A stretch of 32,478 bases of DNA from JACPFJ01 sp041738275 (GTDB lineage: Bacteria > Desulfobacterota > Desulfuromonadia > Geobacterales > Pseudopelobacteraceae). The notes beneath the pieces are model-generated. The model searched no databases. It was not told the origin of the DNA and was given only the letters and a program-made list of their open reading frames with translations. Shown here piece after piece: positions 14,548 through 22,964 of the stretch; position 1 is the first letter of the stretch, and the number at the start of each line of letters is the position of its first letter. A program made the position numbers and the translations under genes. The stretch is from assembly GCA_041738275.1 (NCBI GenBank), contig JBGSQD010000004.1, positions 1 through 32,478 on the forward strand, in the 5' to 3' direction.

Positions 14548-16178
14548 TCTGTTTTTCGTCCCTGTGTCGCTATAATATTCCAACAAAGTTCAGCTATATT
14601 AATGAATTGCGAAGAAAACTCGGAAAAAAACAGGGCGGATCTGGGTGGGCAGACACCTGTGCTGATCCTGCTGAAATGTGCCTGTTTTATTTCCTGATAT
14701 ACCCTTCTAACATCATTTTTTGCAGCGTGTATTTCGTTGTCACCAAGGCTCTTGCCCTGTAAAAGCAGCTCTCCTGCAAGAGCTAAGTTCAAGCTGACAG
14801 CATCGGCAAAGCGCTTGAGATCATTCATGGCCGTATCCGAGAAAACAACCCCGGCCTCTTTCCGGGCTATTATTCGTTCAAGGATCTCCTCGCAGCGATC
14901 ACCAATGTGCTCAAGGTCTGAAACCGTCTGCAGCAGACCAGGGATATCATAACTGATCTCCGGACTGTTGGAGGAACGAGCCAGAGCAGCCAGAAAAGCT
15001 GTAATCTCATGATTCAATGAGTCAATCACCTGCTCATGCTGTCTAACTGTTTCTGCCCTGCGGGCATCAAAATCTACGAACATTTCACGGATATCGGCAT
15101 ACATGAAAGAAGTTACCGACATCATGCGGACAATTTCCTTGCGTGCCTGTTCCAGTGCCAGCAGCGGTGTATTGAGAATGCGCGTATCAAGATAACTGGC
15201 GCATGGTTGTTGAGCGGTGTTCTTTCCCCCTTGAAATTCCGTTAAACCCATATTGCGGGAAACAATCCCGCTGAGTGTACTGATAACGAAGGCGATCAGC
15301 AGGCTTGCAGCTGTGTGTACCCAGGAAAGCTGATCAAAGAAATCCTGTCCCGCCAGTAACTTGCTTATTCCAAAAGGAATTTCATAAATTGTAAATATAT
15401 GAACCATTGCGATTAACAAAAAACTTACCACAAGCGTCATAAGCATGAATGTCAAGGCTATCCTGCGTGAAACAAAACTGCCTGCAACAGATGCCAGCAG
15501 GCCCATCGCTGCAATTCCGGCAAAACCACCGAATAACATGGTGCAGGCCATTGTCAGGTTCAGATGATGACTCAGTGACAAGGATGAAATAACCGACACG
15601 GAGGATTGCACTGACTGGACCAGACAAGAAACAATGATGCCGAATATGTACGACAAAAATGAACTGGAAAAAAACTGGTCGCTCAATATTGCATACAGGG
15701 GATGGCGTTCAAATGGCCGGAAACTCCCTTCAAGGAGCGATAATCCAAAGAAGAGAAGACCAATACCCAGAATCAGGTTTCCTGTATTGGCAAACCTTCT
15801 TCTACGGGCAAAAAACTTGAGTAAAACACCTGCTAAAATCAGAGGGGTGGCGACAAGGCTGTATGGAATTGCGGGAAAGTGAAGGGTAAGAGATGCGCCG
15901 ACAAGCACGCCACCGAGAATGCTTAATGCCTGATACGCTGTAATAACTCCGCCGTTGGCAAGCCCTATCGTAAAAATGACTGCAGCGCTTGCGGAATTTA
16001 GCGACAGCGACATCAAGATTCCGAGAAGCAGGGAAAAGATCCGATTTGAGGTAAGCGCAGCCAATATGACCCTGAGGCGGTCATCGACTACCGTGCGGAT
16101 ACCATCAGACATGAGACGCATGCCGAGTAGAAAAAGTCCAATACCACCCAGCGCGCCCTCAAACAGACTGAGAGGCAT
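14544..16178 (-). CDS. Na/Pi-cotransporter-like membrane protein with PhoU-like C-terminus
   Basis: The 544-residue protein has a hydrophobic N-terminal half (about 1-320) with the PNaS/NptA layout: GIGLFLLGMRLMSDG at the start and two inverted repeats. A soluble helical tail (330-540) resembles PhoU, with LEHIGDRCEEILERI as the metal-binding-type helix. The second repeat keeps a QSS (191-193, VQSVQSSVSVISSLS), but in the first the usual QSSS is NSASAA (61-66). That change may alter substrate or activity, so a transport role is likely but phosphate is not certain. It follows the lipoprotein gene by 19 bp and overlaps the phosphatase gene by 4 bp. Confidence 0.82.
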   Translation of the reverse strand: MPLSLFEGALGGIGLFLLGMRLMSDGIRTVVDDRLRVILAALTSNRIFSLLLGILMSLSLNSASAAVIFTIGLANGGVITAYQALSILGGVLVGASLTLHFPAIPYSLVATPLILAGVLLKFFARRRRFANTGNLILGIGLLFFGLSLLEGSFRPFERHPLYAILSDQFFSSSFLSYIFGIIVSCLVQSVQSSVSVISSLSLSHHLNLTMACTMLFGGFAGIAAMGLLASVAGSFVSRRIALTFMLMTLVVSFLLIAMVHIFTIYEIPFGISKLLAGQDFFDQLSWVHTAASLLIAFVISTLSGIVSRNMGLTEFQGGKNTAQQPCASYLDTRILNTPLLALEQARKEIVRMMSVTSFMYADIREMFVDFDARRAETVRQHEQVIDSLNHEITAFLAALARSSNSPEISYDIPGLLQTVSDLEHIGDRCEEILERIIARKEAGVVFSDTAMNDLKRFADAVSLNLALAGELLLQGKSLGDNEIHAAKNDVRRVYQEIKQAHFSRISTGVCPPRSALFFSEFSSQFINIAELCWNIIATQGRKTE

Positions 16179-16197
16179 ATATTATAGCTCCGGTTTG

Positions 16198-16839
16198 TTA
16201 TTTCACGATTTTGAACGGGAAGATAAATTCAGGTGGAGCTGACTTGGAAACTCCCTTGCGGTAGATATATAACTTTATCTGTTGATGTGCAGCCGGATCG
16301 ATTTTAAAGTAGACAAGTCCTTCGACCTTCATGCCGGGAATGATCGCGGTCAAAGGCAGGGACTTTGTAAACAGATCCTGAGGATACAATTCATAGTAAT
16401 AAGGCAGTGATGAGTTGAAGCGGTTATAGAAGCTTGTTTTTTGAAAATCCTCAAGGTAATAAAACCCGACATAAGGGTAAGGCATTAAATAATAAGAATC
16501 TTTCTTTATGAGTTCCCGAACCCTTTCCGGTGTTAATAGTGCATATTGCAAACCACGGTCATCCACAAGCACAAAGGAATCATCAGAAAATGCCACCTCA
16601 TTTGATGATGTGTTGGCAATGGTGAGTTGCAATGCCGTGACCGTCCCCTCGAGATTATAGGCATTAATAGCCGAATCAGAGACATTGGCCTTGATTTGAA
16701 TACCATTTTTAGAAATGGTTTGTGAATTATCAACAGCGTTGATAATTCCGTTTTCTACCGGTTCAGGTATAACCTTTATTGAGCTGCAACCTGAGCTTAT
16801 CAGTATGGACAAGACAACCAAAAAGGACGGGATTCTCAT
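16198..16839 (-). CDS. Predicted lipoprotein of unknown function
   Basis: This 213-residue protein has a short basic start (MRIPS), a hydrophobic segment and an ISSGC lipobox-like site with Cys18, so it is probably a lipid-anchored envelope protein. The mature part has many beta-strand-like stretches and an unusual Tyr/Pro-rich segment around residues 110-150 (YYLMPYPYVGFYYLED). The middle (ALQLTIANTSSNEVAFSDDSFVLVDDRG) resembles the immunoglobulin-like fold used by many periplasmic proteins for uncharged-residue packing; this is a resemblance only. It lies in a run with the OmpA-domain protein, a small exported protein and the transporter. I do not recognise the family. Confidence 0.65.
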   Translation of the reverse strand: MRIPSFLVVLSILISSGCSSIKVIPEPVENGIINAVDNSQTISKNGIQIKANVSDSAINAYNLEGTVTALQLTIANTSSNEVAFSDDSFVLVDDRGLQYALLTPERVRELIKKDSYYLMPYPYVGFYYLEDFQKTSFYNRFNSSLPYYYELYPQDLFTKSLPLTAIIPGMKVEGLVYFKIDPAAHQQIKLYIYRKGVSKSAPPEFIFPFKIVK

Positions 16840-16872
16840 ATATTCTCTGCCTCCCGGCGCATTGTTATACGC

Positions 16873-17343
16873 CTATTCAGCGGCTGATGCCACTGGAACC
16901 ACAGGCACCGTTTCAAGGTTTTTGATATCGTCGGATAGTACCGAAAAGGTCAGTGCAGGAGCATGTTGGCGAGTATGCCTGCCGATATTGGCAGCAATCC
17001 AAAGCTCGTGATTGAGTTTATGGTGATCCCTCAGGTATTTTCCCACCCGACCCGCAATCTGATAAGCTTTCAAAACATCGCGCTCACGTTCCGACAAACC
17101 GTTATAACTGCATTCCAGCTTGATAATCCGTTCCGATGGCAGCTTCTTGAGTTTTGGTACAATACGATCTACATATCGGTAGACATCCTGCGTAACACCC
17201 GCTTTTGTCAGCGGGACGATACCGATTACATCTGCCCGGTCATTAGCTGCAGCGCCATTATCAGCAAAAGCAGGTGTTGCCGTTGTACACAGGGCAATGA
17301 ACAGGCCACAACACCCTATAATAGCGGCATACTTTACCTTCAT
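16873..17343 (-). CDS. Small exported protein of unknown function
   Basis: This 156-residue protein has signal peptide MKVKYAAIIGCCGLFIALC, cleaved probably after PAFA. The mature part is mostly helical, with SERERDVLKAYQIAGRVGKYLRD near residues 85-107. The layout RIIKLEC...SERERDV...AGRVGKYLRD faintly recalls the beta-helix layout of OmpA C-terminal domains, but the peptidoglycan-binding residues are not evident. Its ATG overlaps the stop of the OmpA-domain gene as ATGA at 17343-17340, so the two are translationally coupled and probably act together in the periplasm. Confidence 0.6.
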   Translation of the reverse strand: MKVKYAAIIGCCGLFIALCTTATPAFADNGAAANDRADVIGIVPLTKAGVTQDVYRYVDRIVPKLKKLPSERIIKLECSYNGLSERERDVLKAYQIAGRVGKYLRDHHKLNHELWIAANIGRHTRQHAPALTFSVLSDDIKNLETVPVVPVASAAE

Positions 17344-18917
17344 TGGCTATCCTTGCTAACCAGAAAAAGTATTTCAGTCCTGCGGTTTTTCCTTCGACCT
17401 TCAGCTGAACTATTATCAGCAATCGCAGTGGATTTGCCTAGACCTTTGATAAAGATCTTACTTGCCTCAATACCCTCATGGCTGACCAGATATGTTGCTA
17501 CCGCGATGGCTCTGTTTAGTGAAAGCTCCATATTGTAAGGCAATGACCCAATACTATCGCTATGGCCATCAACCTTCAGATAAAGCCACTTCTTGTCTTT
17601 CCTGATCTGGTCTGCAACCTCGGAAAGCATTCTTTTGCCTTCATTGGATAGCGTCCATTGATCAAAGTCAAATGTAACGTCGGGAAACCTGAATTTCCTG
17701 TAAACCGTCATCCGCTCCGGAAGAACAGTTGCTGAAGGAATGGATACCTGGGCGCCTTTTACGTCAATTCCATACAAAGGAGTTATACCACGAATACGAT
17801 TAATAGTATAGTCGATGGCGCTTGCTTCCATATCAAGGGTTTTCTGCGGCGATTTCAGGGAAATTTCTTCATTACGTGATTTCAGAGGAACTTCTACTGG
17901 GATGACCGGTGATGTCAGATTGGAAGAGGCCTGTTGAGGAGCGATCGTTATTTGGCCATATGGTTTTATAATCACATCTTCCTTGTCAGCATCAACTTCA
18001 ACTTCAAGCTTACTGACCGGTGTTGACTGAGGAGCGGAGGCCTTGAGCAGTAATGTGGATATGGGAATAATCTTGAGCTGCTTGAGAACTGTCTTGGGTT
18101 TGTTATCAACAACCTTTTTTCCCACATGGGGGATCGGCTTTACATATGAACCTACTCCCTGACAGGAACTGACGCCGAAAATGAACCGCATGTCAGGGTC
18201 ATTCTTGCCAAGTCCTGTTCCTGCAGAAGCGTTAAGCGTAAGATGAGGCGAAAGGTAATATTGCAGGCCGCCGGAAGCTTCCATACTGTAATCATCACTG
18301 AAATCACTGCTGGTACTGCCGGTAAATTCTCCGAACAGCTTAAGCCTGGTAAGAAGCATGTATTCCATGCCCGCACCAAAGATAATTTCATTTTCTCTAT
18401 CAACGCCCTTGATTGATCCTGGAAAAAGATATCCTCCGTAAAGATGAATACCAATATTGTCCTTGGAATATGAAGCGATGATCTTTGTTGACAGGTCTGT
18501 TGCGCCGTCTATATCCTCATCTTCCGAGATATGCCGCTGAGCCAGAAAATCCCCTGCCATTTTGAAAAGAGAGCTGCGGCTGCCGAGAAAGCGGAGTTTG
18601 GTGCCGATATCCAGAGTACCTCGGCCAGAGGCATCCTCATCGGCGTTAAAAAGGATATTGGGATATGCGCCGTATACTTCCCAGAAAGTACCGATTCCAA
18701 GGGTCAAGCTTATTGGAACAATCAAGGCCTGCTTCTGGGAAAGGTTGCTGTTCTCGCTATAGTTCGCCCAGGCGCCGATACATATATTTCCTGAGTCAAG
18801 AGTTTCGGCTGATGGCACATTGATAAGACCGGTAGAACCAGTCTGACCTGGATTGGCAAAAACGGCAGTTACCGGGAAGATGATAAACAATATGATAAGA
18901 GCAGAAAAAATTCTCAT
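17340..18917 (-). CDS. Outer-membrane protein with C-terminal OmpA-like domain
   Basis: This 525-residue protein has a signal peptide ending TAVFA and a region with alternating hydrophobic strands (about 22-250, aromatic and glycine rich) that fits a beta-barrel. A charged linker follows (about 260-400). The OmpA-like peptidoglycan-binding domain is at 405-520, with FDFDQWTLSNEGKRML, VDGHSDSIGS, YNMELSLNRAIAVATYL and GRRKNRRTEI (the conserved Asp and Arg of the family). It would tether the outer membrane to the cell wall. No clear Shine-Dalgarno sequence lies within 20 nt of the ATG at 18917 (CCATTTCCCCT precedes it), which is unusual for this window. Confidence 0.82.
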   Translation of the reverse strand: MRIFSALIILFIIFPVTAVFANPGQTGSTGLINVPSAETLDSGNICIGAWANYSENSNLSQKQALIVPISLTLGIGTFWEVYGAYPNILFNADEDASGRGTLDIGTKLRFLGSRSSLFKMAGDFLAQRHISEDEDIDGATDLSTKIIASYSKDNIGIHLYGGYLFPGSIKGVDRENEIIFGAGMEYMLLTRLKLFGEFTGSTSSDFSDDYSMEASGGLQYYLSPHLTLNASAGTGLGKNDPDMRFIFGVSSCQGVGSYVKPIPHVGKKVVDNKPKTVLKQLKIIPISTLLLKASAPQSTPVSKLEVEVDADKEDVIIKPYGQITIAPQQASSNLTSPVIPVEVPLKSRNEEISLKSPQKTLDMEASAIDYTINRIRGITPLYGIDVKGAQVSIPSATVLPERMTVYRKFRFPDVTFDFDQWTLSNEGKRMLSEVADQIRKDKKWLYLKVDGHSDSIGSLPYNMELSLNRAIAVATYLVSHEGIEASKIFIKGLGKSTAIADNSSAEGRRKNRRTEILFLVSKDSQ

Positions 18918-19034
18918 AGGGGAAATGGTCGGATGCTGCCTTTCCTGAAAGATATTGTTTCAGAGACATTCTGGTAGCTATAACTACTATGGGCACATTT
19001 CCAGTCTTTCAGCGAAATGGTTCAGGGATAACAG

Positions 19035-19310
19035 CTATCCCAGCACCCTTTCTTTCAGCTCTTTGCCAACCTTGAAAAAGGGAAGTTTTTTAGGACGCAC
19101 CGTTATCGGTTCTCCTGTTTTGGGGTTTCTGCCGGTGTAAGTAGTGTATTCCTTGATCACGAAACTGCCAAGTCCGCGAATCTCGATACGGTCACCAAAA
19201 ACCATCGCCTCAGTCAGGGAGCTGAAAATAATATTTACAACTTCTTCAGCACGCTTGTTGGAAATATCCTTCTTGACCGACAACTGTTCAATGAGTTCAG
19301 ATTTATTCAT
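19035..19310 (-). CDS. DNA-bending protein of the HU/IHF family, IHF-beta-like
   Basis: This 91-residue protein has the complete HU/IHF fold: MNKSELIEQLSVKKDISNKRAE, then the beta-saddle with GDRIEIRGLGSF (39-50). The DNA-intercalating arm tip is RNPKTGE (61-67, Pro63), and the end is FFKVGKELKERV. The RGLGSF and GRNPKTGE wording is closer to IHF-beta than to HU, but an HU-like role cannot be excluded. The start is ATG at 19310 with GGGGG about 6 nt upstream; an in-frame upstream codon at 19352 would add residues without homology. A 17-bp dyad GGGATA-N5-TATCCC (19025-19041) spans the stop codon. Confidence 0.93.
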   Translation of the reverse strand: MNKSELIEQLSVKKDISNKRAEEVVNIIFSSLTEAMVFGDRIEIRGLGSFVIKEYTTYTGRNPKTGEPITVRPKKLPFFKVGKELKERVLG

Positions 19311-19366
19311 TACAACCCCCAAAGTATAAGCCATAACAGGCTGTGAAATCAAATAGAACTTTCTAA

Positions 19367-20416
19367 TCAGTGCTTACATCCCTTTAAATATCTTTTGAAA
19401 ACTGTTTCTGCTTCCTGCTGTCGACCGCAATGCATGAGTACTCCATGCAGATTTTCCGCAGCCTGCCGGGCATAAGCAGTTGTCAGCAACTGTCCGTAAC
19501 AGTTGATAGCACCATCGTAATCACCGCACATCTGAAAAACATTCCCCCGTAAAAGGAGCGCGTGTTCAGGAATAATATCATTAGCGATCATGACATCCAG
19601 GCAACCGCTAGCTTCATCGAAGCGCTCACTGTCTACCAAAAGCAATGCAAGGCCGAGATTAGCCAGCGGGTTGGTGCTGTTTTCACTAATTGAATCTTTT
19701 AGACACACTTCAGCCTGCCGTACCTTCCCGATCCTGTAAAGTATCATTCCTTTTTCATAGCAGTAAATATCGCGATTGGAGCCTTCAAACCAATCTTCCA
19801 GTAATTCTAAGGCATTTTCATGTTCATCCTTGCTTTCAGCCAGATACATGTATGCAAATTTCTCTCCCAGTGTAGCGTAACGGTTATACATTTCGCCTGG
19901 AAGCTGTCGAATTAGCAGGTCATAATAATCCAAGGGGGATAGATTTGCAGTATCATAATGAGTATCAGCCTGTGTTTCGGGGGCAGTTGACGTACAAGAA
20001 CTACATGATCCGGATGAAGGAGCTAATCTGCTTGTATCATTGATTTTTTCAGATTCAGCAATCTTTGCTGCAAGGGAAGAAAGCATGAACTCCGCCTTTT
20101 CCCGTAACTGACCGTCATCAGTCAGTGTTTTTGCTAGTTCAAGGTGTTCTGCGGCCTTGGCATAGGCCCCAGAAGTTATGGCATGTTCAGCCTCGGTGAT
20201 ATTCAGTTCTGCCAAAGCCGTGTTGGCCAAAGCAATTTTTGTGCGGAACAGTGTGGATGCTGCATCCTCATCAACCCCTTTGTTGTTGAGGCTTCTTTGC
20301 AGCCCATCCTCATAGGCGCTGCGCGCTTCAAAGTATCGCTCCTGTTCGAAGAGGCGCTCACCCTTTGCCAAATAATCATCCGTTGTCTTTGAAAATAATT
20401 TTGAAAAAAAACTCAC
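19367..20416 (-). CDS. Tetratricopeptide-repeat protein
   Basis: This 349-residue cytoplasmic protein (no signal peptide) starts with GTG at 20416 behind GGAG. Helical repeat units are seen at 18-50 (LAKGERLFEQERYFEARSAY), 70-105, and several in the C-terminal half, including ANLGLALLLVDSERFDEASG and GDYDGAINCYGQLLTTAYA. A linker around residues 130-150 has a SGSCSSC motif whose role is unknown. TPR proteins act as scaffolds, so the partner cannot be predicted. It lies 14 bp after rlmD, suggesting co-transcription. Confidence 0.8.
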   Translation of the reverse strand: MSFFSKLFSKTTDDYLAKGERLFEQERYFEARSAYEDGLQRSLNNKGVDEDAASTLFRTKIALANTALAELNITEAEHAITSGAYAKAAEHLELAKTLTDDGQLREKAEFMLSSLAAKIAESEKINDTSRLAPSSGSCSSCTSTAPETQADTHYDTANLSPLDYYDLLIRQLPGEMYNRYATLGEKFAYMYLAESKDEHENALELLEDWFEGSNRDIYCYEKGMILYRIGKVRQAEVCLKDSISENSTNPLANLGLALLLVDSERFDEASGCLDVMIANDIIPEHALLLRGNVFQMCGDYDGAINCYGQLLTTAYARQAAENLHGVLMHCGRQQEAETVFKRYLKGCKH

Positions 20417-20430
20417 CGGTTATCTCCTTA

Positions 20431-21744
20431 TTAAACTCGCCTTAGCAGGGTAATACTTTCCAGGTGATATGTTTGTGGGAACATATCTACCGGTATACTT
20501 TTTACGACCTGATATCCTCCCGCAGTCATAATGCCGCAATCTCGTGCCAGGGTGCTGGGATCACAGGAAATATAGATTATTTTATCCGGATTAAGCCGGC
20601 AGATATCTCCTGCCGTGTCTGCTGCACCGGAGCGGGGTGGGTCCAGGATAACTACATCATAATGGCGGCCGCTATCCACAAGACGGCGAACTCCCCGGGC
20701 AGCATCCGAGGTTATGTATTCGGCATTTTCTATCCCATTGAGTCGACAATTGTCAATCGCCGATACAATGGAATCTCTGTACTCTTCGATACCGGTAATG
20801 CCGGAAACTTCGCGGGCAAGCGGCAGCGAAAAATTTCCGTTGCCGCAATAAAGATCCAAAACATTTTCATGTCCGTCCAGACAGGCAAGCTCCCTGATAA
20901 TATTGAGCATGGCACGGTTCTGGGCATTGTTTACCTGGGAGAATCCACCGGGGCGAAAGGCCAGCAAACAGGGGGATGCATCGCGATCAACACCTGGCTG
21001 GGAATATACCAGTTCTTCGGAACCGCTCACAATCCTCAGTGAAGATTTCATGCTTGTCTGCAGGCAGATGCCGGTTAAGGGCGCCAATGAACGATGGTTC
21101 TTTGCAAAGAATGCCGCCGCGCTGTCCGGATCTCGACCCGTGTAATTAATGATTGCCACACAACCCTGTTCACCACAATCTATGTTGATCTGGGGAATCG
21201 AAGTAGGTTCAGAAAATGTTGCCAGGACATCACGAAACCCCAGCAGTGCATCGTTGATTTTAGGCCCCGCAATAGGGCACCCTTGCGGGGCGTCCACAAC
21301 GAAATGGGTACCATGTTTATAGAAACCGATTTGCAGCTTGTCCGTGCCATTGTAAAGCTTGAACTGTACACGGCTGCGATAACCAAACTGATCAGGCGCC
21401 GGCACCATCTCCGAAACAGCTTCATCAGGCACACGGGCACCACGCCAAAGCGCATCGGCGAGTATCTGTCTTTTGGCATTAACTTGTTGCGGATAGGCTA
21501 TATGCTGCCAGGCGCAGCCACCACATGACCCGAACAAAGGACAGGGAGGCACGACACGGTAAGGAGAGGGGGTAATAATTTCATGGATTCCGGCTGTCAG
21601 ATAAGAGCGTTTTTCAGCGGTGATGTTGACGAGGAGTTCATCACCAGGGCAGCTGAGAGGAACGAAGCAGACCTTGCCGGCGATTCGTCCGACGCCATTG
21701 CCGCCAAAGGCAAGTTTCTCGATTTGAATTCGCGCGGTTGTCAT
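20431..21744 (-). CDS. rlmD: 23S rRNA (uracil-5-)-methyltransferase RlmD/RumA type
   Basis: This 437-residue SAM-dependent RNA uridine methyltransferase begins with a TRAM-like RNA-binding domain (about 1-60). The iron-sulfur cluster cysteines are C68, C74, C77 (CPLFGSCGGC) and C156. The catalytic domain has LDLYCGNGNFSLPLA (296-310), ILDPPRSG (366-373) and the nucleophile in YISCDPSTLARD (Cys394), with the general base Glu near 429. The length is standard. Among related enzymes RlmD, RlmCD and TrmA are alternatives, and the target cannot be fixed by eye. ATG at 21744 overlaps the upstream stop as ATGA; no separate Shine-Dalgarno is needed. Confidence 0.85.
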   Translation of the reverse strand: MTTARIQIEKLAFGGNGVGRIAGKVCFVPLSCPGDELLVNITAEKRSYLTAGIHEIITPSPYRVVPPCPLFGSCGGCAWQHIAYPQQVNAKRQILADALWRGARVPDEAVSEMVPAPDQFGYRSRVQFKLYNGTDKLQIGFYKHGTHFVVDAPQGCPIAGPKINDALLGFRDVLATFSEPTSIPQINIDCGEQGCVAIINYTGRDPDSAAAFFAKNHRSLAPLTGICLQTSMKSSLRIVSGSEELVYSQPGVDRDASPCLLAFRPGGFSQVNNAQNRAMLNIIRELACLDGHENVLDLYCGNGNFSLPLAREVSGITGIEEYRDSIVSAIDNCRLNGIENAEYITSDAARGVRRLVDSGRHYDVVILDPPRSGAADTAGDICRLNPDKIIYISCDPSTLARDCGIMTAGGYQVVKSIPVDMFPQTYHLESITLLRRV

Positions 21745-22133
21745 GAACGATAATACGCACTGTTTGCAGGGGCTTTGCAAGCCTTTTCGTATTCGCTCAA
21801 CACGAATCGGCGTGGAAAATCAGGACGATTAAGATAGTTAAGGACGTTGGTTTCAAATGACTCCAACAGACCGGTTCTCACAGCTTCAACCTCGGACGAC
21901 GGCACCGCCATCTTTTCAAGGGTACGTTTAAAACAGAGTGTAGACCCCAGACGCCTGACGGCATCCTGATGTTCCGGTTCAGAGGCAAACCAGCTGCTGC
22001 ACAAAGGAAAATCTGCTGTTATCAGTAGGCGGACATGGAAATAGCCGCCATAATAATGACTGGTGTCATCATGGACAAACGCAGTGACACCATCCGCCAG
22101 ATTACATTCCCTGACAATGTTCCCACTACTCAT
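21741..22133 (-). CDS. Conserved-looking hypothetical protein
   Basis: This 130-residue cytoplasmic protein contains no motif I recognise. It has a VTAFVHDDTSHYYGGYFHVRLLITADF stretch of alternating strands with several His, Tyr and Asp, then a helical C-terminal half (AVRRLGSTLCFKRTLEKM). It overlaps the creatininase-family gene by 8 bp and the rlmD-type gene by 4 bp, so it is translated as part of that operon and is unlikely to be spurious. A role near rRNA modification is possible by context only. Confidence 0.7.
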   Translation of the reverse strand: MSSGNIVRECNLADGVTAFVHDDTSHYYGGYFHVRLLITADFPLCSSWFASEPEHQDAVRRLGSTLCFKRTLEKMAVPSSEVEAVRTGLLESFETNVLNYLNRPDFPRRFVLSEYEKACKAPANSAYYRS

Positions 22134-22860
22134 GACAGCGACTTTCCAGCAGACGTACTAATTCCAGCAGCTTACGGACGACAAGCTCTTCCAGGAGTCT
22201 CCCCTTTTCAGCAGTTGCCTTGCCAGGGTCGCCCCATACACCGCCCGGCCAGTAGCGGCGCTTGTCGCGCACCAGGATTCCGGCTGGAAATCCAGGGAAC
22301 TCCCTGGGGGCGCTACCATGTACCAGATGGGGATGGCTATGGAGGATACGTGAGGTTTCAATCTCGCCGGCATGGGAATCACCCGGTGTCTCGATAAGCC
22401 CCTTCCCTTCCTGTCGTGCCAGATCGAACTCGGTCACCACGGCAATGGCAATATCGGCATATTCTGCGATCAATTCCTCGCCGGCTTCCTGAAGCGCCAT
22501 GCAATGGGCACCCCCGGCATGCCCGGAAAGGGCGATAAAGTTGCGTAGTCCATGACCTCGCAACGATCGGACAATATCCTTGAACAATGATTTCAGGGTA
22601 ACCGTCGAGATGGATATTGTACCGGGATGACAGGCAGTGGAACGACAGTTGCCATAATGCACAGGAGGCGCCACAAACAGGGGAAACTGCTGAGAGGCCT
22701 TTTTGGCGACCTCATAAGCCTCGATGGTATCAGTCGAGAGAGGAAGATGGGGTCCATGCTCCTCTACCGAACCAAAGGGAATCAGCACGGTTCTGGAACT
22801 GGACAGGCCTTCTTCAAACTCGGTCATGGTCATTTCTTCGATCAACATTCCTTGCTGCAT
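22126..22860 (-). CDS. Creatininase-family metal-dependent hydrolase
   Basis: This 244-residue protein has the family metal ligands: Glu and His of EEHGPHLPLSTD (33-44), the CHPGTIS segment (77-83), SGHAGGAH (112-119) and DSHAGEIETS (161-170). Members hydrolyse amides in creatinine, formamides (RibD-linked steps) or the mycofactocin peptide, so the substrate here is open. The ATG at 22860 has AAAGG directly in front; Met5 (22848) with AAGGA close by is an alternative start. It heads the three-gene overlap with the hypothetical protein and rlmD. Confidence 0.82.
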   Translation of the reverse strand: MQQGMLIEEMTMTEFEEGLSSSRTVLIPFGSVEEHGPHLPLSTDTIEAYEVAKKASQQFPLFVAPPVHYGNCRSTACHPGTISISTVTLKSLFKDIVRSLRGHGLRNFIALSGHAGGAHCMALQEAGEELIAEYADIAIAVVTEFDLARQEGKGLIETPGDSHAGEIETSRILHSHPHLVHGSAPREFPGFPAGILVRDKRRYWPGGVWGDPGKATAEKGRLLEELVVRKLLELVRLLESRCHE

Positions 22861-22964
22861 CCTTTCACTGCCAAAACCATGGCAATTTCCACATCTTCTT
22901 GAAAATCTTGATTATACAATATCATAGCCCATGATAAACTTGGTTGGAAAATATTACGTGGCCG

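Noticed and set aside
19311..19352. Sigma70-like promoter TTGATT-N18-TATACT before the IHF-like gene
   Set aside because: The predicted transcription start would be only about 6 nt before the ATG and would cut into the ribosome binding site, so I did not list it.
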